DNA of 64,000 nucleotides from Salvia splendens (taxonomy: Eukaryota; Streptophyta; Magnoliopsida; Lamiales; Lamiaceae): positions 21,465,883-21,529,882 of the forward strand of contig NC_056039.1 of the NCBI RefSeq assembly GCF_004379255.2, written 5' to 3'. Position 1 is the stretch's first letter, and every line of letters starts with the position of its first letter. Position numbers and translations under genes: made by a program. The notes under the pieces are model-generated. The model did not search any database, was not told the origin of the DNA, and saw only the letters and a program-made list of their open reading frames with translations. Below, one piece after another: positions 10,624 through 23,295 of the stretch.

Positions 10624-13605
10624 GAAGGGGCGTCCGGCCTATCTTGTGTATCTACAAGGACATGACAAGAAAGAGAGTAAAGTTGAGGATGTGGCAGTGG
10701 TACGTGAGTTTCCCGACGTATTTCCCGATGCGTTGCCAGGCCCCCCCTCCTGACCGACAGTTAGAGTTTACTATCAATCTGGAACCAGGAGCCGCACCAG
10801 TATCGAAAGCACCATATAGGATGGCACCGAAGGAGTTGGAAGAACTCAAAATCCAGCTACAAGAATTACTGGACTTGGGGTTTTATCCGACCGAGTGTGT
10901 CGCCGTGGGGAGCACCGGTGCTGTTTGTGAAGAAGAAAGATGGGACACTGAGAATGTGCATAGACTATCGGGAATTGAACAAGTTGACTCTCAAGAATAA
11001 GTATCCTCTACCGAGAATAGACGACCTGTTCGACCAACTCAGGGGAGCAGGAGTATTTTCGAAGATGGATTTAAGGTCGGGATATCATCAGTTGAGGGTA
11101 CGAAGGGAGGACATACCCAAGACGGCTTTCCGAACGAGGTATGGGCATTATGAGTTTGTAGTAATGCCGTTTGGACTGACAAATGCACCGGCGGTATTTA
11201 TGGACTTAATGAATCGAGTATTCCACCCATACTTGGACAAGTTCGTCCTGGTATTCATAGATGATGTGCTAGTTTACTCGAAGGATGAAAAGGAACATGA
11301 GGAGCATCTAAGGATCACGCTGGAAACACTCAGAACAGAGAAGTTATACGCCAAGTTCAGTAAGTGTGAATTCTGGCTAAAGGAAGTGAATTTTCTGGGG
11401 CATGTTGTGACGGCCGAAGGGATTCGAGTTGACCCCGCAAAGGTGGAGGCCGTACAACAGTGGAAGGCGCCAAAGACCCCAAACGAGATTCGGAGTTTCC
11501 TTGGACTGGCAGGATACTACCGAAGGTTTATTGAAGGATTTTCTAAAATCGTAAGACCAATGACTCAACAATTGAAGAAGGGGACCAAGGTCAATTGGAC
11601 ACCGGAGTGTGAGGCTAGCTTCCAGTTGTTGAAAGAGAAATTGACCACCGCACCTGTTCTAGCCGTGCCGGAACCGGGAGTAGACTATGTGGTTTACACT
11701 GATGCATCGAAGATTGGACTGGGGTGTGTTCTGATGCAGAATGGTAAGGTGATTGCCTACGCATCGCGGCAGTTGAGACCACACGAGTTGAATTACCCTA
11801 CTCATGACTTAGAACTAGCGGCTGTTGTGCACGCATTGAAGATTTGGAGGCACCACCTCTATGGAGTTCGGTGTGAGATTTTTACCGACCATAAGAGTCT
11901 GAAGTACTTCTTTGAGCAGAAAGATTTGAACATGAGGCAACGCAGATGGCTCGAGCTAGTCAAGGATTATGATTGTGGTATTAACTATCATCCGGGTAAA
12001 GCAAACGTGGTGGCGGATGCTTTGAGCCGGAAAGCTCAACCGCAGTTAGCTACCTTTCTCACTCAGGAAGCGGAGTTGATTCGCGATTTTAGCAAGATGC
12101 AATTGGAGGTAGTAAGAGCACCGGAAACCGTGAAGGGAAAGATTGCCACCTTGGTAATTGCATCCGATATCCGAACAAGGATAATAGAAGGGCAACGCAA
12201 CGATGAAAATTTGGAGAAAATTCGACTGAAGGTGAGGAAGGGCGAACAAGAGAAGTTTCGAGAAGAGGCTGATAATGCTCTCACCTACGAGGGGAGACTA
12301 TGTGTGCCAGACGACGAAGGACTTCGAAAGGAAATTCTGACCGAGGCACACGAGACCCCATACACCGCCCACCCTGGAAGTACAAAGATGTACCAGGACT
12401 TGAAGGGATCATTCTGGTGGGATGGAATGAAGAGGGACATAGCTTTGTTTGTGGAGAGATGTTTGGCGTGTCAACAAGTAAAAGCTTTACATCAACGACC
12501 CTATGGGAAGTTGCAACCGTTGGAGATCCCGAAGTGGAAATGGGAACATATCACTATGGATTTTGTGACAGGCTTACCAAAGACCCGGCAAGGGAATACG
12601 ACCATTTGGGTAATCATAGACCGCCTCACCAAGAGTGCGCATTTTATACCTATCCCTATAACTCATGGATCCGACAAGTTAGCTCGGATTTATGTGAAAG
12701 AAATTATTCGGCTACATGGAGTGCCAGTGACAATCACGTCGGACCGAGACACCAGGTTCACTTCAAGATTTTGGATAAGTTTGCAACGAGAGCTTGGTAC
12801 GCGATTGAATTTCAGTACTGCCTTCCATCCATAAACCGATGGACAGTCCTAGAGAACGATTCAAACTCTTGAGGACATGCTGAGAGCCGTGGTGCTCGAC
12901 AGAGGAGAAAATTGGGAAGTAGTACTACCTTTGATTGAGTTTGCCTATAACAATAGTTTCCAGGCGACAATAAATATGGCCCCGTATGAAGCATTGTATG
13001 GGAGGAAATGTAGATCACCACTTTACTGGGATGAGGTTGGTGAAAGAAGAATACTCGGGCCAGATTCGGTCGAAGAAATGATAGAGATCGTGCGACAAAT
13101 TCGACAAAGGATAAAGGAAGCTCAAGACCGACAGAAGTCGTATGCTGATGTCCGGCGTACAGAATTACAGTTCAGTACGGGAGATAAGGTGTTCCTGAAG
13201 GTATCCCCGTCGAAAGGAATAACGAGATTCGGTGTGAAGGGGAAGTTGAAGCCACGATACGTAGGGCCTTATGAGATCCTTGAGAAGGTGGGACCCGTAG
13301 CGTATAGGTTGGCACTACCACCGAGTTTTGGGACGGTGCACAATGTTTTCCATGTGTCACAATTACGAAAGTACGTGTTCGATCCCAAACACGTGGTTCA
13401 TCAGGAGGAAATGATTTTGAATCCTGACTTGAGTTATGAGGAGAAGCCCGAGGCTATTCTGGACAGGAAGGTGCAAGAGTTGAGGAACAAATCGATCGCA
13501 TCCGTGAAAGTACTATGGAAACACCATGGCCACGAGGAGGCTACTTGGGAGCTCGAGGATAGAATGAAGGAGAAGTACCCGGAACTTTTCGTTGGAAATG
13601 AGTAA
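10624..13605 (+). pseudogene. Element B pol: RT, RNase H, integrase, chromodomain (broken)
   Basis: The linker and RT start change frame at least twice between ~10620 and 10920. From 10897 the frame is open to 12834. RT has FIDD at about 11257-11268. RNase H begins at [10 protein letters not shown] (~11695). Integrase has an HHCC-type zinc-binding region (CLACQQ near 12463), then the first Asp in MDFVTGLP (~12555) and the second in SDRDTRF (Asp codon 12742-12744). A TAA interrupts FHP-TDGQS at 12832-12834, and a TAG sits at 12850-12852 exactly where the third catalytic residue (Glu, D-D35-E spacing) belongs. The same frame resumes to 13605 and ends in a chromodomain-like segment (VLWKHHGHEEATWELED). 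Family knowledge: this domain helps target chromovirus integration. The enzyme as written is inactive. Confidence 0.88.
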
Positions 13606-13640
13606 ATTTCGGGACGAAATTTCTGTTAAGGTGGGTAGGA
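13606..13640 (+). promoter_or_regulatory. Element B polypurine tract
   Basis: The purine-rich AAGGTGGGTAGGA lies immediately 5' of the 3' LTR start (TGTAACACC at 13641) and follows TTTCGGGACGAAATTTC. This is the usual site for plus-strand DNA priming in chromoviruses. Confidence 0.8.
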
Positions 13641-16601
13641 TGTAACACCCGTACCTTAAATAAGAAATTTATTCTATGTAACGGAATAATTGATAAAATT
13701 ATTTCGAAATGCTATGCTCTCGATAATTGTGATGTGAAAAGAATATGGTGTATGTGTTTAATATGGAAAAAGAATGTGTTTATGTTATTTTAAGTATGAA
13801 CGATGGAGACTCGTTTAAGGTCTCGTTGAAAGATCGATGGTGAAATTGCTATTCATTAGCAAGACGAATGAATTAAATGGAAAGGAAAATATATGTTTTA
13901 ATGGACAACGACGCGCGTAAGTCGAGGATCGATCGAATGAATATTATATTTGGAATAACACCAAATATAAATTATGTACGTTTTTCTCGTACTTTAATTT
14001 TTTTTTTTGACTATGAGGAACGAGATAGCAAAATCTAATAAAGGACCGTGAATTTTAATGAACGAGGGAAAATACGAAAAAAAAATATATAAAAAGTATG
14101 AATTTATTTTGGTTTCTCCAAAATAAATTTGAAGCCAATTAAAAATGAACAACTTGTTATTCTAATCACCCTTTTATGTTGGGCTTGTATTTCTTTTTAG
14201 CCCATTAGGAAATAATTCTACATGCAAGCCCAAGCATGAATTTAATTGATTTAAGCCCAAGCCTTTTTCTTCCTTTTTCTTTCTTCTTCTTCTTTCTCCC
14301 CCATGACCGACGGTTTTATTTCCCCCATGATCGATGGTTTTCTTTTTACCTCCCCACTTCCCCATCAATACCCACACCCCAAAAGCCACCCCCTCACTTT
14401 CACTTTGCAAGGAAAAAAGAGAAGAGAGGAGGAGAAGTGGCGAGAGAGAGAAGCCGAGAGAGGAAGCGAGAGGGGAAGTTTTCACATCTTTGTCCATTCA
14501 CCATCAAGTCCAACCATTTCTTTTTTGGAGGTATACTCCCTTCTCTATCTCAAAGCATGAGTTGTTATTAGCTTTGCATGCATGTAGTTTGTTTTATCCT
14601 CCATAACCGAGCTAGGTAGAATTTAACATAGAACCTTCCGAACGATCGCCGCGAGTAACCGGAACTTAGAAAGAACTTAGCTTTAGGTTAATAAAACGTG
14701 TTGCGAGCCTTTGTGGGGTGTTTTCGGGCGGTTTCGGAGTGGTTTCGGAGGAGGAGGAGTCACCGCCGGCGACGGGCAGCGGCGGACAGCCGCGCTCGAC
14801 GTTCCCGGTGCGGATGACGGCTCCCGGTGGCGACGGCGGCAGCAGCAACGCGACAGGAGGCAGCAGCGGCCGGTGACCCCGGCTGGCGGCGACGCCATGC
14901 GCAGCCCCTTCGCGGCAGCAGCTCTCGGCGAACTCAGCGACGGCGACGGGCTGAGGACGTCAACTCCTCGACGACGTTGCTGCAGCGGCGATCCCATCGT
15001 TGGCGTCGAGCCGGAGAGAGGGCGACGGCGGCGTACCTTCCGTCGAGAAGGGGCAGTCGACGGGAAGGAAGGAAGAGAAAAAAAAAACGACGAAGAGAGG
15101 GAGGGAAGAGAGAGAGAGGGTGTGTTGGAGAGGGAGATGTTTTGGGCCTTTGTTTTTTAGAAAGTAGGCCTTTTATTTTAGAAATGAATTATGCCCTTGT
15201 TTGTTTAAAGGAAGTGGGCCTATTAAATTAAATGGGATGTTTTGGTTGTTGGGCTTTTATAGATTAATTGGAAGATGGGCTCACTATTTTGTTTTGGAGG
15301 TTTTAAATGGCTAAGGAATTTAAATCTCTCGGCCCGGTAATTAAAGTTCGATCGGGGGAAATTATTTAATTAATTTCCGGAAAAACTTTTTGAAGGATGA
15401 ATAATTTAACTAAGTATGAATTAATACTTCTTTTTTTTCCAACGGTGAGTAATTGAGGAAAATTTAAATAAGCGCTTAAATAATTTTTAGAAATTATTTT
15501 CGATGTGATGGAAAATACGAGGAGCCAACGAAGTAAAGAACGAGCGTAAGCGGCCGACCGGCGTCGCACGCGACGCTTTGGGCGGCCGCCGAATAATCGA
15601 AAATACATGGAAATCGAGAAAGAAGATTTAAAAGAATTAATTAGACTTCATGCATTCTAACTATCGTTGTCACCGAATTTTGATATGAATTTATGTATTT
15701 TGCGAAAAGGTGGTTCGTACGCTCGTTAAGGTCGGATCGAGAAGTTATAAACGGGAATTTCTAAGCTATCGAGGTGGGCTTTATTTTAAACGTTTATTCT
15801 TGAATTGATATGTTTAAGGTGTTATAAGGATGTTTCTATAAGTATGTCATGCCGTGTTTATGCTTTGAAACTGCCTATCTGATTGTCTACTAGAATGATA
15901 CTCTACTAGACTTTGATGGTTAACGAATTCGGGTCTAACTAGGGCTACGCCCTACTTAGACTAGTGCAATGATGGGGATCGTGAGCCGTCCCCTAGGTCG
16001 GCCGGTCCAGTGAACGAGATTGTGGCCAAAGTCTCGTTTCACATGATGGTTCAGATATGGTATATGATGGGGGATGATGTTTGTCCGCGCGGACACTGTT
16101 TAATGGAAATGACTTTTTGTGCTTCCCGGTTCTTTTAAAGTAAAACCCGGGATTCACACGATGATGGCTTGACATATCTTAACGATGAATGTTTTTGGGC
16201 ATGAGTTCACTGGGTGCATCAAGTACTCAGCCCCTGCATATGTTTTCCTTATATGCAGGTTGAGCGAGGTCGGGAGGCGGAGGAATGTTGAGTGATGATT
16301 TCAAGAACTGGTCCGGTTATTATTATGTCTTCATACGTAGTAGTAACTATGCTCTCAAAATGCTTCCGCTATCAAATGACTAAGAAACTCTGTTATTTTT
16401 ATTATTGTCGAACTCTGTTATCATTTACTTTGAGACTTGGGTTTTATTGAAACGTTGACCGATTTAAATGAAATTTTTCCCTCTTTGTTTGTGAAGTTGT
16501 TTTGCCTTGAAGTGATTATTCCCCCTTCTTCCCCGCTTCTTGTTTCCCCCACTAGTCATGATTTCCCGTGCTTCCTATCCTTAGGAAGTGCGGTCGTGAC
16601 A
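13641..16601 (+). repeat. 3' LTR of element B
   Basis: The 2961-bp complete copy runs from TGTAACACC to GTCGTGACA and is followed by the target duplication TTTGT at 16602-16606. It retains the end sequence lost from the 5' LTR, including a short inverted repeat, CTTCCTATCCTTAGGAAG, just before the terminus. Elsewhere it differs from the 5' LTR only at scattered single bases. Confidence 0.93.
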
Positions 16602-17431
16602 TTTGTTTATAAAGGGGAGTCGTCGCAAGACAAGTAAAAGCAAGTCGAGGAATGCTCGTTTGAGAATTTAATCAAACGAGGTGGGATTTTCTTTCAAAAT
16701 GTGATTTTATGTGCAAACGTGATATATTTTTTTTAAATGAGTGTCATGCCACGTTTGTTTTATGATTACCTATCTGTTGGCTATGCCAAGCATGTTAAAT
16801 CGAATTCGGGTCCCAGTAGAGCCGCAAACCCTACTCGTACTAGTGTACACACATAGGATTGTGTGCTAGCTTTCGAATTGGTCGGTCTAGTGACCATCGT
16901 GGAATGTGGCCACATTCCCGGTTCACATAAGATCAAATATGGTATGTTATGTTATGTGACTGCGCAGTCAAGTTTATGAAATGATAAAGGATTTGGTGAC
17001 CCTGGGAATTATTTCAAATAAAAACCCCGCGTTCACTTAACTATGGCTGACAACTAAATGAGAACTGTTTTTGGCACTAAGTCCACTGGGTATATCAAAT
17101 ACTCAGCCTGACATGTTTATTTTTCCAACGTGCAGGTTGATCATGATCGAAGCGAGAAGGTGTTGGGAGAGACTTATAAATAAGTAGCAAGGTAGCTGAT
17201 TTAATATGTCTCCATACATATTACTTCGTCATGGAACCTTCCGCTGCATATGAAAGTTGTTTAAGGGAAACTATGTACCCATTGTGATACTCTGATTTTG
17301 ACATAGCCTCATACCCTCTTGCCTTCGGGATTAAATATTTATTTTTATGAAGGTTTTATGATTATTCAAGTTATTATAGTTGTGAATATAACTACGCTCA
17401 CTAGCACTAGGGAGTTGTTGCCATGATAGAG

Positions 17432-17443
17432 TGGTATCAGAGC
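17432..17443 (+). promoter_or_regulatory. Element A primer-binding site, initiator tRNA-Met
   Basis: TGGTATCAGAGC begins three bases after the LTR end at 17428. It is complementary to the 3' end of plant tRNA-Met-i, the usual primer of Ty3/gypsy chromoviruses. Confidence 0.9.
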
Positions 17444-20400
17444 ACTGTTCTTCCGCTCTAGACCTAAGTGCCTTCCTTCAAGCCTTAGTCGAGAATAATA
17501 GCACTAAGTTAGGAAAGAGGAATAAAATGTTAAGTTACAAGGATCCCAACACCTCAACTCGACATGTTCAACAGCAGCAAAAAGGAGATCGATGCCCACT
17601 TTTCAAGAAAATTTTAAGGAAAATGATTCTTCCTTTATGAAAGGAAAAATGTATTTTATGAAACGTGTTCTTCATCGTCCTGTATGGGGATTTAAAATGT
17701 GTTGTGAATTTTATGTGATGCAACATGATATTTGATACTATGTACAGTATATGATCACTTATGTGACTTTCGAAAATTTTGAAAGGAAATGTATGAATGA
17801 TATGTGGGACTATGTATGCGAACATAGAATGCCTAAGGAGTATGTTAGGCTGAACGTCCTTGAACAATATTGTAAGTTGATGACTTTCTTACCGCTTTTC
17901 TAAGCGATCAAACGAACAAGTATATGCAAGTTAGGGCAAACCCCTAACCCTGTTCTAAACAAAATGGAGAAAATAGATGAATAAGTCTGAAAGCGGACCC
18001 CACATCTTTTCCTCTGTCCTATGTCTGGACGTAACCACGATATGTGATATTGTGTTTAGAACAATATCAAATGTACAAGACTGAGCAGTATGAATGAGCT
18101 CATCTAAATCTTAAATGATGACGATCACACGAGAGTTAAGAAAACTACCTACGACGCATGGACGTCTCTTGGGCGTTTAAATAATGAAGTTCCCAATGTC
18201 TTGATGAAAACTAGGTCATAACCGAATGAGTGTACCCTCAATCCTGTTAGGGAGATGTATCCCTACACGAAAAGAGATCGTACCTACGATCTAATTAAGT
18301 GATCTAATCTTGCGTAACATGCCAAAATGAATACGCGACCCAGAAGCAATCCTTATAGCACGCTGTGAAGCATGATGGAGAATGCAGTGTTTTACGAGAA
18401 TCAACGTTCTAAATTATCGAGAACAATATGAAAGTATGACCTTCAACTACGGTTATTAGTTTCAACAGCACGAGGAATCCCATCTTGGAATGTATGATTT
18501 CTTAGAACGCATTCATCATGTCCAAGCTCCACAAGGACAAACAAGGGAGTGTCACATAACTGGAACTGATGATCATGATCAATAGTACTTACTTGGATTC
18601 CCATAAATTTCTTTTTAAGAACCCTCCTAAACGACAGTACCCCTCGTCCATTTCAGACTCCGGATTGACTCGCAATTTTGCAAGTAACACGTCAGTATTT
18701 CTTTTTCCATACAAGTTATAACTCACTTGCAGTGTATTGCCCGCAGTCCTCTAACTCATCGTTCATAAAGAGTAAAGTTTTGACCTTGAAAGCTCCGGTC
18801 ATAAACTGTCAAATTCTAAAGTCGCTTATATTTATGACCTTCAGGATAATCTCATTCCTCGTACATTTACTGAACCTCCTCAACAATAGTACCCTGTCTT
18901 TTATTAAGACTTTTGATTGACTCACGTTTTACAATTAATACGCCACTTTCATTTTTTCTTTTTCTCACGAAAGTGGTGACTCAGTTTCAGTTCCCAAAAT
19001 TGGAATACTCTTATATTTCAAGCATCGTTATTTGTTATCGTCTCCTTTGAACCACAATATATAAGATCTATACCCCAATTTCTTGGACTCATACGATGAA
19101 ATTTCATTCTTATGATGCTTACATTGGTGACCTCCAAAATAATCACGCTATTTAAACATTTTCCTTGGAGAATTTCATATTATGTTGGAACTTTTGTTCA
19201 CCTCTCTATTTGTAAACATGTTGTAGCAATATCATTAGTACAAAGGTGAAATTATTTTATCTCAGTTCTAGTACATGTATTATTCCTAGTCTCGGAATTT
19301 TTCTTTCTGCAACTTGAAGTTAAGGCAAGCATACTGCACTTTTCCCTAACGGGTTTGATATAACAGATTTTTCCAAATAGTTCACTTCAGTGTAGTGCCT
19401 TGATGAACATGTGAAATCATTGATATAATTTTTAGTCCATATCAGGATGTCTTTGAACCATGACCAATATTCCTCCATTGCAATCACCTACATTTCTAAA
19501 AATTTTCACGGCTAAACATCGTAGGCGGTGACATGTTTGAACCACTACCCTTAATGTCTAGATCTCTTTGATTTAATTGGACAATTGTGCTGTCTTATTT
19601 GCCAGCCTACTATGGAAACTTACAGTTAATTCATTTTCATCTAGTTTTCATGACCAATCTCATATTCTTTCGAGATCCCATCAGGAGTGAGCCTCAAGTT
19701 CTATGGGTCTATCTGAAACTAGTTGAGCCATGTAGTTCTTTGAATGGACATGATAAGCTCATTTGAACTTAGTACTTGCCTTCAAAGTCAATTATTACAA
19801 TTTGATGATGAAAATTTGTTATTCTTGTTTCCATTGGGTATTCTGGAGCCCTTCAAATTTTCAGTCATACTCCTTCTGTGTGATATCAATTCCTATCCAA
19901 GTTACGACTGTTATATTAATCATTGAGTTCTTGACACAAGACTATCGGGAAAGTTATAGCCTTAATTCCTTTCAGATACATATGATAAACAAGTCTCTAT
20001 TGACGCACGTGTAGGAATTGATACACCAACCAGAAGTGTCGCACAACCAACAACACGAAATGTTAAGTATTCCATATCTACGCACCGCTTATAACAAGCG
20101 GGTAAAAGATCGAATATTATGCTATGTAGACAGGTAACTAGCCCTAAGAAGAGAAATGTTAAGGAATAAAAGTGGATCGAATGATGTACAAGACTCTAGA
20201 TAAAAAAATGTTTGATCGATCGAAATGCTTATTAAGAGTAGTGAACCACAAGAAATGAAGACTCAACAAGGTTATGAAAAGCATGGAGAAAGTCCGAGTA
20301 CATTCGTAGATAAACATGAGTAAAACAAAGTCGGTGCCGAATCATGACAATAAGGATCGCGGTAAGCACGAAAGTATCTTGAAGACTGTGAAAGTTGACT

Positions 20401-20574
20401 ACCCTAGCTAAACGGGAGGTTCCGAGGTCAATCCGCTAGCTCAATTGCTACAAATACAATCGATGCAAGCATTAGAGAACTCGACAATGAAATCTAAGAT
20501 GAGAAATGGCTTCACCAGTCGGCCGAAATAAATGAATTAATTAATGGCTTGAATCAACCATATTATCTCAGTCA
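17444..20574 (+). other. Element A 5' internal region, no recognisable gag
   Basis: More than 3 kb separates the primer site from the first RT similarity. There is no capsid motif, no CCHC knuckle and no protease DTGA motif in any frame I could read. Stops are frequent, and open stretches of 60-99 codons have no recognisable content. Short imperfect repeats occur around 18640-18960 (GATTGACTCGC-ATTTTGCAA-type segments about 230 bp apart). Gag may have been deleted or replaced, which would make A non-autonomous, or it may have decayed beyond recognition. Part of the region, from 19736, is included in the tandem duplication. Confidence 0.6.
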
Positions 20575-23295
20575 CCATGTAGAATGGCGCTTAAGGAGTA
20601 AAAAACATTTAAGATCCAATTACAAGAACTACTAGGCCTGGGTTTTTATTAGACTTAGTGTGTGACCATAGGGTACACCAACATTCTTCGTAAAAAAAGA
20701 CAGAACATTGAGGATGTGTATCGACTATCGAGAGCTAAACAAGTTGACCCTCAAGAACAAGTACCCTTTACCGAGGATTGATGACCTCTTTGACCAGCTC
20801 CAAAGATCCGGTGTATTCTCGAAAATGGACTTGAGATCGGGATATCGTCATCTGAAAGTTTGACAGGACGATATACCCAAGACTGCCTTTCGCACCAGAT
20901 ATGGCCATTACGAGTTACTATAATGTCTTCTGGGCTTACAAATGCCCCAACTGTGTTCATGGACCTAATGAACCGCGTGTTCCACCCATACTTGGTCAAG
21001 TTCGTCCTAGTCTTTTATAGATGATGTGCTCATTTACTCGAAGAACGAGGAGGAACACGAGGAACATCTGAGGACCACTTTGGAGACATCTGAGGAAACT
21101 CTATGCTAAACTTAGCAAGTGTGAGCTCTGGCTTAACGAGGTAAACTTCCTTGGACACATAGTGACGACAGAAGAGATCCGAGTAGATCCTTCCAGGGTG
21201 GAAGCTGTACAACGTTGGCAGTCACCAACGATACCAAGTGAAATTCAGAGTTTCTTAGGATCGGCTGAATATTACCGAAGAATTATTGCAGGATTTTTCC
21301 AAAATAGTAAGGTCAATGACTCAACAACTCAAGAAGGAACTAAGGTCAATTGGACGCCAGAATGTGAAGCAAGCTTTCAACTGTTGAAGAAAAAGTTGAC
21401 CATGACCCCTGTTCTAGTCATGCCAAAACCAGGAACAGGTTATGTGGTGTATATAGATGCATCAAAGGTCGGACTCGGATGCGTGCTAATGTAGAATTGT
21501 AAGGCGATCGCATATGCGTCACGCCAGTGATGGCCACACGAGTCGAACTACCCGACACACAACTTGGAATTGCGGCAGTGATATATGCTTTGAAGATTTG
21601 GAGACATCATCTCTATGGAGTTCGATGTGAGATCTGCATGGACCACAAGAGCCCCAAGTACTTCTTCGAGCGGAAAGATTTGAACATACGGCAACGAAGA
21701 TGGCTAGATTAGTCAAGGATTATGACTATGGTATAAATTATCATCCAGGCAAGGCGAACGTGGTAGCAGACGCCTTGAGCAAAAAGACTACGCCTCAATT
21801 GGCCACTTTTCTCACATAGAATGATGAACTCATCCGCGAGTTCGCTAAGATGCGATTGGAAGTAGTAAGAGCACCGGAGAAGGTGAACAGTAGAATTGCC
21901 ACCTTGGTAATAGAACCTGATTTAAGGGCCAGGATCATCGATGCTTAAAGACGTGATGAGGCATTAGAGAAAGTTCGTCTGAAAGTGAGGACAAGCAAGG
22001 AGAAAGTTACCGCGAAGAAGCAGATAACGCTCTCACTTTCGAATAAAGGCTATGTGTACCAAATGACGAGGCGCTCAGAAAAATGAGATCATGAGTGAAG
22101 CTCATGGGACACCATACACTGCCCATCCTAGGAGTACAAAAATGTACCAGGACATGAAGAAACAATTTTGGTGGGATGGCATTAAAAGGGGCATAGCGTC
22201 GTTTGTGGAAAGGTGCTTGGCATGTCAGCAAGTGAAGGCTTTACATCAATGACCCTATGAGAAATTACAACCCCTTAAGATTCCAGAATGGAAATGGGAA
22301 CACATTGCAATGGACTTTGTGACGGGACTGCCAAAGTCCCAATGAGGAAATACTGCCATCTTGGTGATTGTAGATCGCCTCACCAAGAGTGCTCATTTTA
22401 TACCAACTCGTATCACATATGGATCAGACAAGTTGGCTCAGATCTATATACAAGAGATCATACGCTTACATGGTGTACAAGTAACGATCACCTCGGATCG
22501 AGATTTAAAATTTATTTCTAGATTTTGGATACGCATGCAGCGAGAGCTAGATACCCTATTGAACTTCAGTACCGCATTCCATCGACAGACAGACGGACAG
22601 TCCTAAAGGACAATCCAGACCTTGGAGAATATGTTGAGAGCCGTAGTGCTCGACCGTGGAGGAAACTGGGAGCCAGTACTGCCACTTATAGAGTTTGCTT
22701 ACAACAATAGTTACCAGACAACTATAAACATGGCCCCATATGAAGCGCTTTATGGAAAGATATGTATATCACCGCTCTACTGGGACGAGGTCGGCGAGAA
22801 AAGAATTCTCGGACCAGACTCTGTGGAAGAGATGATAGAAATTGTCCGACAAATCCGGGAAAGGATCAAAGAAGCTCAGGATAGGTAGAAATCTTACGCC
22901 GACGCTCGCAGAACCGATCTACAGTTTTTCTGAAAGTATCCCAGTCGAAAGGGATAACGAGATTCAGCGTCAAGGGCAAGCTAAGACCGCGTTTCATCGG
23001 ACCCTATGAAATCTTAGAAACAGTCGGCCATGTGGCGTACAGATTAGCACTTCCGGCGAGCTTCGAAAATGTGCACAATGTTTTTCATGTGTCACAATTG
23101 AGGAAATATGTGTTCGACCCCAAACATATAGTTCACAAAGAAGAACTGGTGTTAGAACCGTATTTGAGCTATGAAGAAAGGCCAGAAGCAATAATGGATC
23201 GAAAAGTGAAAGAGTTGAGGAATAAAGCTATTACGACAGTGAAAGTTCTATGGAAGCATCACGGCCACGAGGAAGCGACGTGGGAACTTGAAGAC
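20575..23295 (+). pseudogene. Element A pol remnant: RT to chromodomain
   Basis: This is colinear with element B pol. Recognisable pieces are RT ([26 protein letters not shown], near 20710-20800), a frameshifted active-site region (LVF...DDVLIYS near 21010), RNase H (YIDASKVGLGC near 21450), integrase (HFIPTRITYGSDK, SDRDLKF with Asp codon 22496-22498) and the C-terminal region to WELED at 23295. Stops and frameshifts occur every few dozen codons. A TAA at 22604-22606 occupies the catalytic-Glu position of integrase, 36 codons after the second Asp, as the TAG does in B. The reading frame is cut between codons by element C and resumes at 46556. This is clearly a dead copy. Confidence 0.85.

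Larger units (their letters stand above)
4944..16601 (+). mobile_element. Element B: full-length Ty3/gypsy chromovirus, coding regions broken
   Basis: Two ~2.95-kb LTRs (4944-7880 and 13641-16601) flank a 5.8-kb internal region with an extra ORF, gag, protease, RT, RNase H, integrase and chromodomain in the Ty3/gypsy order. The 5-bp duplication TTTGT is perfect (4939-4943 and 16602-16606), and A's other LTR has the empty site near 49187. By eye the LTRs are nearly identical, so B is young relative to A. It inserted a few bases upstream of a TATA-like box in A's LTR. It lacks a recognisable primer-binding site and has several stops and frameshifts, so it cannot be autonomous as written. Confidence 0.93.
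1..17428 (+). repeat. 5' LTR of element A, split by three insertions
   Basis: True LTR sequence is 1-897, 2918-3472, 4005-4943 and 16602-17428, apart from one copy of each target duplication. The uninterrupted counterpart is 46637-50003. Each break has a clean target duplication (GATTT, GACCGAAC, TTTGT), and the 3' LTR shows the single, empty target at each place. The LTR end at 17428 reads ...GCCATGATA where the 3' LTR reads ...GTCGTGACA, so the terminal CA has mutated. A TATA-like TTTATAAAGGGG lies at about 16606-16617, just right of the B insertion. Several minus-strand open frames here (for example 557-931 and 4089-4403) have counterparts in the 3' LTR, but I do not call them genes. Confidence 0.85.
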
